This document shows, piece after piece, positions 36,472 to 43,689 of a stretch of DNA of 43,689 nt. The stretch lies in IMG/VR virus record IMGVR_UViG_3300035156_000356, positions 1-43,689 of that record. The stretch is one strand, 5' to 3'. Numbering within the stretch: position 1 is the first letter of the stretch; each line of letters opens with the position of its first letter. Source of the stretch: a virus. Under the pieces are notes generated by a model. That model was not told the DNA's origin and searched no databases. It saw only the letters and a list, made by a program, of their open reading frames with translations. A program made the position numbers and the translations under genes.

Positions 36472-37134
36472 CTAGATCTTGCGACCCACCCAGATCACGC
36501 GGCCCACCACGAACATCTCGTCGTCGGCGAGCATCTCGTCCGACACCAGCGGGTTGTCCGACATCAACTTCCACCCACCGCCGCCGCGCCGCCGCACCCG
36601 CTTGATCGCGCCCAGTTCGCCAAAGCCGATCGCCCAGATCCGGTCCTGGTCGATGATGCGCGTGTCGGAACGGTCGATCAGCACGATGTCGCCGTCCATT
36701 ACCGTCGGCTGCATCGAGTCTCCCCGGCCGCGCGCGAAGAACAGCAACTCCACCGGCGATTTCGTGACCGATTCCAGCCACGCGCGGGGGAACGGGATCG
36801 ACGTCATGTCGGCCCCTTCGATCACGATCGTGCCGCCGCCCATCCCATATTGAATGTCCATTTCCGGGATCATGAGCAGGTCAAGCTGCTCGGCGACCGT
36901 CTCTGGAGTTGGCGCCGGTGCAGCTCCCAAGCTAGGATCCTGGGTCTCGCCGGTAAGATATGCGGGGGTAGTTTCGAGTTCCCGCGCCACCCGGTGGAGA
37001 TGCGACGATCCTTGCGAAATGCCGCTCACGATCTTTGCGATAGCGCCTTGGGTGACACCTACACGACGAGCCAGTTCGGATTGGGAAAGCCCCTTTACCG
37101 CCAGCCGCTCCCGCACTCGTTCCGCCACGATCAT
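36472..37134 (-). CDS. S24-family phage repressor (CI-like)
   Basis: The 220-residue protein has an N-terminal HTH (LAVKGLSQSELARRVGVTQGAIAKIVSG, about 11-40) and a C-terminal S24 domain with the dyad S140 (RGDSMQPT) and K178 (GAIKRV). It holds the prophage in lysogeny by binding operators between itself and the divergent Cro-like gene. The expected Ala-Gly or Cys-Gly cleavage site is not seen; the corresponding region reads IPEMDIQYGMGGG. It may therefore not be cleaved in the SOS response like lambda CI. Confidence 0.9.
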   Translation of the reverse strand: MIVAERVRERLAVKGLSQSELARRVGVTQGAIAKIVSGISQGSSHLHRVARELETTPAYLTGETQDPSLGAAPAPTPETVAEQLDLLMIPEMDIQYGMGGGTIVIEGADMTSIPFPRAWLESVTKSPVELLFFARGRGDSMQPTVMDGDIVLIDRSDTRIIDQDRIWAIGFGELGAIKRVRRRGGGGWKLMSDNPLVSDEMLADDEMFVVGRVIWVGRKI

Positions 37135-37188
37135 GGCTCATGACCTATCGCTTAAGGAATAATCGGCTATCGGAGAATTCTCATTGAC

Positions 37189-37212
37189 CACCTAATCCGC
37201 ATGGAATAGGTG
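37189..37212. promoter_or_regulatory. 24-bp operator palindrome in the repressor/Cro intergenic region
   Basis: CACCTAATCC and GGAATAGGTG form 10-bp arms with one mismatch around GCAT. The site lies eight bases before the Cro-like ATG and overlaps the spacer of a candidate -35 TTGACC (37184-37189). It is the best operator candidate for the repressor or the Cro-like protein. Two CTATCG repeats lie to its left, near the repressor start. Confidence 0.65.
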
Positions 37213-37219
37213 AATACTT

Positions 37220-37510
37220 ATGGAACAATCTCCAACGCCTTATGAAGCCTTGAGGGCAGCAGTGAACCGGATCGGCAGTCAGTCGGCCATGGCGCGGCTC
37301 TGCGGGATCGGGCAGCCGGCCGTTTGGAAGTGGCTGCAGAGCAGCAAGCGCATACCGGCTGAATATGTTCTGTCGGTTGAAGCGGCCACCGGTGTTTCCC
37401 GTCATCATCTCCGCCCGGACATCTATCCGGAGGACACTGCACCTTTAGTCGCAAAGTCCGAGCCGGTCGCTTGCGATCCCGCTCCAAAAAAGAAGGCGGC
37501 ACGGGCATGA
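37220..37510 (+). CDS. Cro/YdaS-type HTH regulator
   Basis: The 96-residue protein has a YdaS/Cro-like HTH: YEALRAAVNRIGSQSAMARLCGIGQPAVWKWLQSSKRIPAEYVLSVEAATGVSRHHLRPDIYP. It is divergent from the repressor and would oppose it, promoting lytic growth, as Cro does in lambdoid phages. The C-terminus is Pro/Lys-rich (PAPKKKAARA). The stop overlaps the next start (ATGA). Confidence 0.9.
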   Translation: MEQSPTPYEALRAAVNRIGSQSAMARLCGIGQPAVWKWLQSSKRIPAEYVLSVEAATGVSRHHLRPDIYPEDTAPLVAKSEPVACDPAPKKKAARA

Positions 37511-37692
37511 GGCGCAAGCTAACACCCGCGGAAGTTCGGGCACGGGCCGCTGCAATGGCCCGCATCAGTGCCGAAATCAGCAGCAGTTGTGGTGATACCG
37601 AGGGTGCCCAGGCGCTGCTTGATCTCGCCCGGTTGATCGCTCGTATGCGCCTGACAAGCGATCAACTAGAAAATGGAGGGAGCGGGGTATGA
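37507..37692 (+). CDS. 61-residue helical protein of the early operon
   Basis: The ATG overlaps the Cro-like stop (ATGA), and the stop overlaps the next gene. The peptide is largely helical and basic at its start (RRKLTPAEVRARAAAMARISAEI), then LLDLARLIARMRLTSDQL. No family is recognised. Its placement immediately after the Cro-like gene suggests an early regulatory or accessory role. Confidence 0.6.
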   Translation: MRRKLTPAEVRARAAAMARISAEISSSCGDTEGAQALLDLARLIARMRLTSDQLENGGSGV

Positions 37693-38186
37693 CCAAGCCT
37701 CGCCCTGCCCTCACCTTCGCCCAGGCCGTCACCCGCATCGCCGGTCTGATCGGCTACCCCGAAGCCGCCCGCCTGGTCGGCCGGTCCGAGCGCACCGTGC
37801 GCTATTGGAGCGAAGACGATCAGGACGGCGAACCGCGCTTGCAGGATGCGCTGTCCCTCGACCTCGCTTGGCGCGCGGCCGGCGGCGATGGCGCGCCGAT
37901 CCTGGACAGCTATGCCGCGCAGCTTGATGTCGCGTTTGCCGACGATCTCGCCTGCCGGCTCGAACTTACCACCGACATCGGCCTTGCCGCCCAGGATGTC
38001 GGCGAAGCCATCCAGCATGCGCTGGCCGTGACCGCGAGCGGGGCATCACCCGCCATGGTTCACCGCGCGATTGCCGAGACAGAGGAAGCGCGCGGACGGC
38101 TGACGTCGATCCTGCGCCGCCTCGCCAGTTTCCTGAAGCCGGCCGGGGTGGCCGGCGCAGGATCAGTGGGGGGAGCCCAGAAGTGA
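37689..38186 (+). CDS. early HTH regulator (CII-like build)
   Basis: The 165-residue protein has an N-terminal HTH (FAQAVTRIAGLIGYPEAARLVGRSERTVRYWSEDD, about 10-45). A long helical C-terminal region follows (ALSLDLAWRAAGGDGAPI, DVGEAIQHALAVTA, EEARGRLTSILRRLASFL), suggesting an oligomer. The build resembles phage CII or toxin-associated regulators, but the exact family is uncertain. It overlaps both neighbours by four bases within the rightward early operon. Confidence 0.7.
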   Translation: MTKPRPALTFAQAVTRIAGLIGYPEAARLVGRSERTVRYWSEDDQDGEPRLQDALSLDLAWRAAGGDGAPILDSYAAQLDVAFADDLACRLELTTDIGLAAQDVGEAIQHALAVTASGASPAMVHRAIAETEEARGRLTSILRRLASFLKPAGVAGAGSVGGAQK

Positions 38187-38521
38187 AGCGCGTTCAACGT
38201 CCTAGGAATATCGGCATCGGTTGCCCGCATTGCAGCAACCGCATGATCACGCGAACCAGCGAGCAGGTGACGTCCACCGTCCGCGAAACCCGCATGGCCT
38301 GCGACGGCTGCGGCTTCAGCTGCGTCGCGCAGCTGTCGATCATCTTGACCGTCCGCGCCAGCGAGCGGCCGAACCCGGACATCCGCCTCCCTTTCTCCAG
38401 CAAGGGCCTGGCGGACCCACGACATCGATCGCCGTTGCGGCCCGCCAACGACATTGCGCCGGCACCGGCAAATGACGACGCCGTCCTGCCCCCGGCCGCG
38501 GCGACCATCGCCTCCGGCTGA
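38183..38521 (+). CDS. ogr: Ogr/Delta-type zinc-finger late activator
   Basis: The 112-residue protein holds C14-P-H-C17 and C40-D-G-C43 with 22 residues between the pairs, exactly the spacing of the first two metal-ligand pairs in P2 Ogr. The context TRTSEQVTSTVRETRM matches the Ogr segment TSRYITDTTKERY. P2 Ogr binds upstream of late promoters and recruits RNA polymerase through its alpha subunit. The C-terminus is a Pro/Ala-rich tail absent from P2 Ogr. The three 23-bp palindromes are its likely targets. It is expressed from the early operon, not after D as in P2. Confidence 0.85.
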   Translation: MKRVQRPRNIGIGCPHCSNRMITRTSEQVTSTVRETRMACDGCGFSCVAQLSIILTVRASERPNPDIRLPFSSKGLADPRHRSPLRPANDIAPAPANDDAVLPPAAATIASG

Positions 38522-38636
38522 TCTCACGCGGGCCGCGCCGCCCGCCTGACGCACCAGTGCCCCGAACTCACCCACCCGGCCGCGGCTCCCCCGCCGCCGG
38601 GAACGCCCCCGCCTTGCCCGGCAAAGGAGCCCAACG

Positions 38637-38816
38637 ATGCTACCCGATCCTTCGACCTCGCAACCTTCCGCCGGCCGCGCCGGTGACGTCGCCATCTCGG
38701 CCGCCATTGCGCATCCGCGCTGGGTCGGGCTGGGGATTGCGATCCTGGTCGCCTTCTTCGTCGTCCCCGCGCTGCTGATCGTCGCGTTCGCACGCCTGCA
38801 GGGCGCCCGCCGGTGA
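38637..38816 (+). CDS. 59-residue single-span membrane protein
   Basis: AAAGGAG lies six bases before the ATG. The peptide has a polar N-terminus and one hydrophobic helix (WVGLGIAILVAFFVVPALLIVAFA) followed by basic residues (RLQGARR). The stop overlaps the next gene (GTGA). The family is unknown. It could be a small membrane modulator expressed early. Confidence 0.65.
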   Translation: MLPDPSTSQPSAGRAGDVAISAAIAHPRWVGLGIAILVAFFVVPALLIVAFARLQGARR

Positions 38817-39235
38817 CGCCCGCCGCCTATCTCCGCACCCGCCGCGCCGCTGCCGGCCTGACCCTGGATGCCGCCGCCTGCGCACTCGCACCGCGCATCG
38901 CCGATCGCCGCGTCGCCTATGCGCTGCTCCGCCTGTGGGAAACGGACGGTGTCGTGGGGGAGGCGGGTGACGTTGCCCGGCTCCGGACGCTGTATCCGTT
39001 CGACGTCGACGTGTACCGCCAGCTGGCGGAGGAACCCGCGGATCGCCACCCGACGATCTGCACCGGCTGCGGCTGTACGCAGAACGACGCCTGCATCGAT
39101 GACGTTTCGACCGCCTGCCATTGGGTCGCCGACGACCTCTGCAGCGCGTGCGAGGATAGCGCCACCCGCTCATCGGTCGCCTGGATGTATCGTGCGATCG
39201 TCCACAGCACCGACGGCGAAGGGGCTACCGCATGA
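38813..39235 (+). CDS. HTH-like protein with a C-terminal cysteine cluster
   Basis: The 140-residue protein starts at a GTG that overlaps the previous stop. The N-terminal 60 residues are HTH-like (AAYLRTRRAAAGLTLDAAACAL). The C-terminal part has seven cysteines in CTGCGCTQNDAC...C...LCSAC, likely a metal site. Similar cysteine motifs recur in phage and mobile-element proteins of sphingomonads and rhizobia, as far as I recall. The role is unknown; DNA binding is plausible. Confidence 0.7.
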   Translation: MTPAAYLRTRRAAAGLTLDAAACALAPRIADRRVAYALLRLWETDGVVGEAGDVARLRTLYPFDVDVYRQLAEEPADRHPTICTGCGCTQNDACIDDVSTACHWVADDLCSACEDSATRSSVAWMYRAIVHSTDGEGATA

Positions 39236-39462
39236 GCTATCAGTTCATTGCCTGGGACCATGTGTCGCCGGTCGTGCGTGCAATCCATGCGCAGGCATGC
39301 CGCTGCCCCGGCTGCCGTCATCCAGGCGTGCTGCGTGGCGATCCGCGCGAGCGCCGCGTCCGCGCCGTCATGTTCACGATCGCCACGCTGATCGGCGGGA
39401 CGCTGGGCTACGCCATCACGCCGCAGCAGATCGCGGCCGGTGTCGCGGGGCTGTTCCTGTGA
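39232..39462 (+). CDS. 76-residue protein with CxCxxC motif and one membrane segment
   Basis: The peptide starts YQFIAWDHVSPVVRAIHAQACRCPGCRHPG, with a CRCPGC metal-binding pattern. It ends in a hydrophobic helix (VMFTIATLIGGTLGYAITPQQIAAGVAGLFL). The ATG overlaps the previous stop and the stop overlaps a possible start of the next frame. No function is recognised. Confidence 0.6.
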   Translation: MSYQFIAWDHVSPVVRAIHAQACRCPGCRHPGVLRGDPRERRVRAVMFTIATLIGGTLGYAITPQQIAAGVAGLFL

Positions 39463-39638
39463 TGCGCGTCGATCCGGCCCAGAACCGTCCGGCGCCGGGC
39501 GATCGGCAGGCCGGCGGGTCGGCCGGCCTGCCGCCGAATTCCGAGGCAGTCGCGGTTGCCCCCGCGACTGTGAGCATGACTGCCCGGTCGGACCTCTGCG
39601 CTCCGGGCGCCCCTCGACTGGCCCCGGAGAATGTCCCC

Positions 39639-41411
39639 ATGTCCACCAAAGCATCGACCACGTCAAAGCCCCGTGCGGCGAAATCCCGCACGATCGATCC
39701 GTCACCGGCCGCACCGCCGCCGGCGGCGATCGTCGAGACGATCGTCCAGCTGGTGCCGCTCGCGCTGCTCGACCGCGCCCCGGAAAATGTCCGCGTCACC
39801 CGCGTGGCCGAAGACGCCGCCGAGCTGGCGGACGACATCGCCGCGCACGGGCTGCTGCAATCACTGATCGGCTATCAGGATGCCTCGCAGAATATTTTTC
39901 CGGACGGCTTCACCTGGATCGTGGGGGGCGGGCGCCGGCTGGCGGCGCTGGGCATCCTGCGCGAGCGCGGCCTGATCGGTGACGACTACCGCGTCCCGGT
40001 CCTGGTGCGCGGCATGGACGAAGCGATCGAGCTGTCGCTGTCGGAAAATCTCGCCCGCCGCGACATGAGCCCGGCCGACGAGTTCTTCGCGTTCGAGCAT
40101 CTCATGCGGCCGGGCACGATCGACGCCGCCGGCCTGGCCAAGCGGTTCGGCTTTACCGAACGCTATGTGAAGCAGCGCCTCCGCCTCGCCCAGCTCGCGC
40201 CGGCGATCCTGGAGGCGCTGCGCGACCGCAAGCTGACGCTCGACGCCGCCATGGCCTACGCCACCAGCCAGGATCGCGATCTGCAGCTGCGCGTGTTTGC
40301 CGTTCACAACCGCGTCGGGGCCTGGAAATCGCACGACGTCGATGCGATCCGGCGCGACTTGGCGATCAAGATCATGACCGCCGATAGCGCGGTCGTGCGG
40401 TTCATCGGGCTGGAAGCCTATGAAGCCGCCGGCGGTCGCTACGACGACGATCTCTTCGCGAACCCGCTGGCAGACAATGGCCGCAGACTGGCCGACAGCA
40501 TGCTCGCCAAGCGCCTTGCGGTCGAGAAGATCCAGGACGGCCTGGTCGAGACCGTGTCACGCCTCAACCGTGATGGGGCAGGGATCAACGCCGGCGCCCT
40601 GATCGCCCCCGATCTCGAGGTTGGCTACTGGCAGTGGACCCGCCCCAAGCCGCCCGCCGGGTTCGTCGAGATCCAGTGCCAGTACGACAAGGAAAAGCGC
40701 TGGAACGCCGCCCGCAATTGCGGCGCGCAGGTCAAGGGCATCGTCGGCCTCGATACCCAGGGCAGGCTGGTCCTGGTCGATAGCGTCTTCTTCGTCGACA
40801 AGGACAAAGCCAAGGAAGTCCGGCCGCCGGAACCCAAGCGGGAGGTGTATGTCGCGCCGACCTTGGAGGAGCGGCAGGAGGCGCAGCGCGCACGCGACGT
40901 CGATCTCTGGTCGCACCGCCTGGGATTGGGCGGGTTCGAAGATACCAAATTCGCCGGGCGCGCATTCTGGCCGCAGCCTTATCAGGACAAGACCGCGCCG
41001 ATGATCCACCCGACGCTCGGGGCGGGACATGCGGTCTATGTCCGCCTGTTCGTGCCCCAGGCCGACGCCGACGCCCAGGTCGGCGCGGCCAAGGCGCACC
41101 TGGATGAAGAGCAACGCGCGCGGGGTGCACTGGTCCAGGCCGAGGCTCGCACCGGCGGCATCGACCCCGCCGATGAACAGCCCGCCGTGATCATCGCGGA
41201 CGGCGAAACCTTCTACCGCTGGTCGGATGGCTTCTACGCCGACCAGCCCGAGAACGACGAACGTCGCTACATCGACGCGTTCGGAAGCCTCACGGTGCTG
41301 CTCGACGGGGTCGCTGTCGTCGACCGCTATTTCGCGACCTTCGCGGAATATGAGCGGCACCGATCGGGATCGGGCGGCGCCAACGTCGACGATCCGGAGG
41401 CAGGCCAGTGA
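39639..41411 (+). CDS. ParB/RepB-family protein without ParA
   Basis: The 590-residue protein has a ParB N-terminal domain (LVPLALLDRAPENVRVT, SLIGYQ, FTWIVGGGRRLAALGIL, ELSLSENLARRDMSPADEF) and the HTH LAKRFGFTERYVKQRLRLAQLAP. A long C-terminal region with Trp and Lys clusters follows (VGYWQWTRPKPPAGF, WSHRLGLGGFEDTKF), together with acidic helices. The frame is open to earlier starts at 39462 or 39459, but the upstream portion is low in complexity. An ATG at 39639 with GGAG nearby was chosen. ParB proteins are CTPases that load at parS sites. Without ParA it may act in replication, nuclease or gene regulation. Confidence 0.88.
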   Translation: MSTKASTTSKPRAAKSRTIDPSPAAPPPAAIVETIVQLVPLALLDRAPENVRVTRVAEDAAELADDIAAHGLLQSLIGYQDASQNIFPDGFTWIVGGGRRLAALGILRERGLIGDDYRVPVLVRGMDEAIELSLSENLARRDMSPADEFFAFEHLMRPGTIDAAGLAKRFGFTERYVKQRLRLAQLAPAILEALRDRKLTLDAAMAYATSQDRDLQLRVFAVHNRVGAWKSHDVDAIRRDLAIKIMTADSAVVRFIGLEAYEAAGGRYDDDLFANPLADNGRRLADSMLAKRLAVEKIQDGLVETVSRLNRDGAGINAGALIAPDLEVGYWQWTRPKPPAGFVEIQCQYDKEKRWNAARNCGAQVKGIVGLDTQGRLVLVDSVFFVDKDKAKEVRPPEPKREVYVAPTLEERQEAQRARDVDLWSHRLGLGGFEDTKFAGRAFWPQPYQDKTAPMIHPTLGAGHAVYVRLFVPQADADAQVGAAKAHLDEEQRARGALVQAEARTGGIDPADEQPAVIIADGETFYRWSDGFYADQPENDERRYIDAFGSLTVLLDGVAVVDRYFATFAEYERHRSGSGGANVDDPEAGQ

Positions 41412-41623
41412 CCTGCCCGATCTGCGCCGAAGACAATGATTGGGACGACGATCAGGTCAATGATCGCGCCGCATTGATCGACTTCGTCGGCGCGCTGCTC
41501 GCCGACGATCGCCGCCTCGCCCGCGTAATGGCGGGGCGCATCTTCACCGATGGTGATCTCACCGCCGTCGACGCGGCGATCTTCCGCGCACCCGCCTACC
41601 AAAGGGAGAAAGTGCATGGCTGA
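41408..41623 (+). CDS. 71-residue protein with N-terminal CxxC
   Basis: The GTG start overlaps the ParB stop (GTGA). The peptide has [45 protein letters not shown], an acidic helical chain with one CPIC knuckle. It ends in a tract that encodes the Shine-Dalgarno sequence of the following gene. The family is unknown; an early accessory role is assumed from its place. Confidence 0.6.
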   Translation: MTCPICAEDNDWDDDQVNDRAALIDFVGALLADDRRLARVMAGRIFTDGDLTAVDAAIFRAPAYQREKVHG

Positions 41624-41858
41624 CGACATCGTCGCCGCCGACCAGCTGCGCCTGTTCATCGAACGCATCGAGCGGCTCGAGGAAGAGAAGAAGGGCATGG
41701 CCGACGATATCCGCGATGTTTATCTCGAGGCGAAGTCGATGGGCTTCGTCCCGGCGACCATGAAGGCCATCGTCCGCCTCCGCAAAATGGAGAAGGACGC
41801 GCGCGACGAGATGGACGCGCTCCTCGAAACCTATCGCAACGCGCTGGGCCTGCACTGA
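41616..41858 (+). CDS. GapR-like DNA-binding protein (DUF2312 family)
   Basis: The 80-residue protein matches GapR/DUF2312: [67 protein letters not shown]. In Caulobacter GapR (89 residues) clamps overtwisted DNA ahead of replication and transcription complexes. A phage copy may help replication or bias host supercoiling. AAAGGGAG precedes the ATG. It overlaps both neighbours. Confidence 0.93.
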   Translation: MADDIVAADQLRLFIERIERLEEEKKGMADDIRDVYLEAKSMGFVPATMKAIVRLRKMEKDARDEMDALLETYRNALGLH

Positions 41859-42136
41859 TGCGCGCCTCCGTAACAACGGCCCGGCGCCGCTGCACCGCGC
41901 CGGGCTGCATTACGCCGCTCCCGACTGCGATGCTGCTGTGTCGCGATCATTGGGCGCGTCTGCCGGCACGGCTGCAGAACGACATCACCGCCGCCTGGCG
42001 CCAGGGCCGGATAGACGACTGGCGCGCCGCCGGCCGCCGCGCCGTCTCCTGGTTTGATGCGAACCCTGACACTCGCCTGACCCCCGCGCCCCGCTGGGCG
42101 CGGTTCGAGGCTACGCATCCGGAGCCGCGGCCATGA
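41858..42136 (+). CDS. 92-residue zinc-binding-type phage protein
   Basis: The protein has CTAPGC and LLCRDHWARLPARLQNDITAAWRQGRIDDW, a C-x4-C...C-x2-H pattern common in phage accessory genes and probably a zinc knuckle. The C-terminus is basic and Pro-rich. It sits in the early cluster and overlaps the J-domain gene by four bases. Its role is unknown. Confidence 0.7.
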   Translation: MRASVTTARRRCTAPGCITPLPTAMLLCRDHWARLPARLQNDITAAWRQGRIDDWRAAGRRAVSWFDANPDTRLTPAPRWARFEATHPEPRP

Positions 42137-42729
42137 CCATCACCGCATATCCACTCGCCTGGCCGTCGGGCCGCCCCCGTGCGTGCAGCACCGCGCCGGC
42201 CCGCTTCCGCGCGGGCAATCGGGGCGGGGAGAGCGTGTCGCTCGACATGGCACGCGATCGGGCGGAGCTGCAGCTGACGAAGCTCGGCGCGACCAACGTC
42301 ATCTTGTCGATGAACATCAAGCTGACCCTGACCGGACGTCGCGACATGAACGCCAGCCGCGGCGAGCCAGTCGATGTCGGCGCCGCCATCTATTTCGATC
42401 TTGAAAATCGACCGCATGTCCTGGCCTGCGACAAGTGGGATCGGGTCGCCGACAACATCGCAGCGATCGCCGCTCATATCGAGGCGCTGCGCGGCCAGGA
42501 ACGCTGGGGCGTAGCCGATCTGCGCCAAGCATTTGCCGGCCATCTCGCCTTGCCGGCGCCTGAAAGCTGGTGGGATATCCTGCGGGTAAGCCCAACGGCC
42601 CCGGAGGCCGAAATCGGCGCAGCGTATCGGGGTCTCGCCATGGCCATGCACCCCGACCGCGGCGGCGACCGCGACGGGTGGGCACGAGTCCAAGCGGCGT
42701 ATGACCAGGCGAAGAGTGCGCGGTCGTGA
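42133..42729 (+). CDS. J-domain protein (DnaJ-like cochaperone)
   Basis: The 198-residue protein has a basic N-terminal domain that lacks known motifs and a C-terminal J domain at about 146-196. The J domain contains the required HPD in MHPDRGG, flanked by WWDILRVSPTAPEAEIGAAYRGLA and WARVQAAYDQAK. J domains stimulate Hsp70 (DnaK) ATPase. Phages use such proteins to remodel replication complexes or to hijack host chaperones. The N-terminal segment may provide client specificity. Confidence 0.86.
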   Translation: MTITAYPLAWPSGRPRACSTAPARFRAGNRGGESVSLDMARDRAELQLTKLGATNVILSMNIKLTLTGRRDMNASRGEPVDVGAAIYFDLENRPHVLACDKWDRVADNIAAIAAHIEALRGQERWGVADLRQAFAGHLALPAPESWWDILRVSPTAPEAEIGAAYRGLAMAMHPDRGGDRDGWARVQAAYDQAKSARS

Positions 42730-43196
42730 CGCCGTCGCATCGTGCCTGGGCCGAGCGCTTCGTCGGCGATCTGGAAGCGAAGATCATCCTTCATGAAGGC
42801 GTCGGAACCGGGAGAGAAGGCGAGGCCGTAATCCTGTCATGCCTGCGGGCCATTATCGTCCGTCACCGTGATGCGCTCGCAGCGGCGCCGATCACCGTGG
42901 CGCAGCCGACGTCGGCGGTTCCGGTTGCACCCGTTTCCGCCGGCCCAGCTGGTGCCGCGGAGATCCTGACCGGGACGTGGCGCCAGCGCATGTTGCGCAG
43001 CGCGGAAACGATGCGATCGGCTGGCCAGGAGGCCGTGGCACAAAACTACGAGGCCCATGCTGCACGCGCCCGGCCGGACGGCAGCCGCCCTGATGATGAT
43101 CAGCCTGCGGCGGCAACGGCGATTGACGAGGCGGCGCAGAGGCGGCTCGCTGCCGTCGCGACGTTCAGTGCCGGCCCACAACTGGCGATGTTCTGA
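42726..43196 (+). CDS. 156-residue early protein of unknown function
   Basis: The GTG at 42726 overlaps the J-domain stop. The N-terminal 50 residues look helical (RAWAERFVGDLEAKIILHEGVGTGREGEAVILSCLRAIIVRHRDALAAAP). An Ala/Pro/Val linker and another helical block follow (ILTGTWRQRMLRSAETMRSAGQEAVAQNYEAHAA). No motif is recognised. It lies in the cotranscribed early cluster. Confidence 0.6.
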   Translation: MTPSHRAWAERFVGDLEAKIILHEGVGTGREGEAVILSCLRAIIVRHRDALAAAPITVAQPTSAVPVAPVSAGPAGAAEILTGTWRQRMLRSAETMRSAGQEAVAQNYEAHAARARPDGSRPDDDQPAAATAIDEAAQRRLAAVATFSAGPQLAMF

Positions 43197-43441
43197 TGGC
43201 GTCCGCACTCCTCGTTCGTCAGACGTCAACCTCGCGCGACGTGATCGGCGGCTGTTTCGTCTGTCACGGGGCCGCCGCGAATTGGTTCGGCCCGCAAGCC
43301 CAAGGAACCGCAGCGCGCCATCACGATGCTACCGGCCACGCGACTTGGGCGGAGGTGGTCATGACCGTCCGGTACGGCCGCAACGACTCGGACGGCCTTC
43401 AACTCGATATTGAAACCGCGATCGCCGCGCGGTCGCCATGA
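43196..43441 (+). CDS. 81-residue protein of unknown function
   Basis: The ATG overlaps the previous stop. The peptide has a CFVCHGAAANWFGPQAQGTAARHHDATGHATW segment that contains C-x2-C and several histidines. This resembles a one-finger zinc knuckle in which H and C residues alternate with the end of a host C2H2-like fold. The function is unknown. It overlaps the AlpA gene region by four bases. Confidence 0.55.
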   Translation: MASALLVRQTSTSRDVIGGCFVCHGAAANWFGPQAQGTAARHHDATGHATWAEVVMTVRYGRNDSDGLQLDIETAIAARSP

Positions 43442-43488
43442 CCGGCGCCCTTCCACCCACAACCGAATGCGAATCACCCGAGGACGCC

Positions 43489-43689
43489 ATGCCTGACCGC
43501 CACGCCCCCATCGCCGACAGCATCCTACGCCTTCCCGCCGTAATCGAACGCACCGGCCTGAGTCGCGCCTCGATCTACCGGCTGATGGGAATCGGCCTGT
43601 TCCCGAAAAAGCACCCGCTCGCCATGCGCGCAGTCGGCTGGAAACGCTCCGAAATCGACCACTGGATCAACACGCGCATGGTGACCTGA
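43489..43689 (+). CDS. AlpA-family regulator/excisionase-like protein
   Basis: The 66-residue protein starts at ATG 43489; an in-frame ATG at 43438 overlaps the previous stop and is an alternative. It has the AlpA signature ILRLPAVIERTGLSRASIYRLMGIGLFPKKHPLAMRAVGWKRSEIDHWI. AlpA proteins activate integrase expression or aid excision in P4-like elements and CP4-57. It is far from the integrase here, at the right-hand edge of the window. Confidence 0.88.
   Translation: MPDRHAPIADSILRLPAVIERTGLSRASIYRLMGIGLFPKKHPLAMRAVGWKRSEIDHWINTRMVT

Noticed and set aside
38868-39638. Long upstream extension of the ParB frame
   Set aside because: It overlaps two smaller genes in another frame that have good overlapping starts and cysteine motifs. 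Its own sequence lacks ParB similarity until after 39639.

Overview
The window is chromosomal DNA of a GC-rich alphaproteobacterium, most likely a sphingomonad. This is inferred from codon use, from DUF5818- and GapR-type small proteins and from an alphaproteobacterial GTTC-N7-GTTC SOS box. It carries the left junction and about 42.5 kb of a P2-like (contractile-tailed) prophage. Host DNA is limited to rlmB (minus strand, positions 1-744) and a tRNA-Tyr gene (888-973). The tRNA is the evident attachment site, because a P4/P2-type tyrosine integrase starts about 180 bp downstream. No second copy of the tRNA 3' end was found, so the right end of the prophage lies outside the window.

Layout, left to right. 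(1) 1154-4587: integrase, a small winged-helix protein, a 505-bp stretch without a convincing gene, a DUF5818 protein, and two small genes behind a perfect SOS box. (2) 4553-7401, minus strand: portal (Q) and large terminase (P). (3) 7570-17908, plus strand: scaffold/protease O, capsid N, small terminase M, completion protein L, tail X, holin, amidase, nested Rz/Rz1, a CarF/PEDS1-type lipid desaturase, a 992-residue Ig-repeat plus SGNH-hydrolase tailspike, a winged-helix protein, R and S. (4) 17935-18654: a DUF4145 cargo gene. (5) 18715-25201: J, I, a DUF4815 baseplate/fibre protein, small fibre genes, a glycine-rich tip and a DUF4376 assembly factor. (6) 25296-27384: cargo island with an orphan adenine methylase, a reverse-strand RHH/membrane/membrane operon and two small genes. 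(7) 27447-34875: V, W, FI, FII, E/E', T, U and D; D is interrupted by an in-frame amber codon. (8) 34876-37134, minus strand: an HTH antitoxin with a BrnT toxin, a membrane protein, and an S24-family repressor. (9) 37220-43689, plus strand: a Cro/YdaS-type regulator, early regulators including an Ogr-type zinc finger, ParB without ParA, a GapR-like protein, a J-domain protein and an AlpA-type regulator.

How it appears to work. The Ogr-like activator (38183-38521) probably turns on three late units. Each unit is preceded by the same 23-bp palindrome, CTTGTAGA-N7-TCTACAAG, at 7449, 18648 and 27378. Lysogeny is held by the S24 repressor acting on the divergent 37135-37219 region, which contains a 24-bp palindrome. 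The repressor keeps a Ser/Lys dyad but shows no clear Ala/Cys-Gly cleavage site. The SOS-boxed genes at 3983-4587 are therefore candidate antirepressors, analogous to Tum of coliphage 186. The cargo genes likely to be expressed in the lysogen are the membrane protein coupled to the repressor, BrnT/HTH, and the RHH/membrane operon. They are the best places to look for immunity or exclusion functions. The amber codon in D suggests the prophage may not be fully functional.
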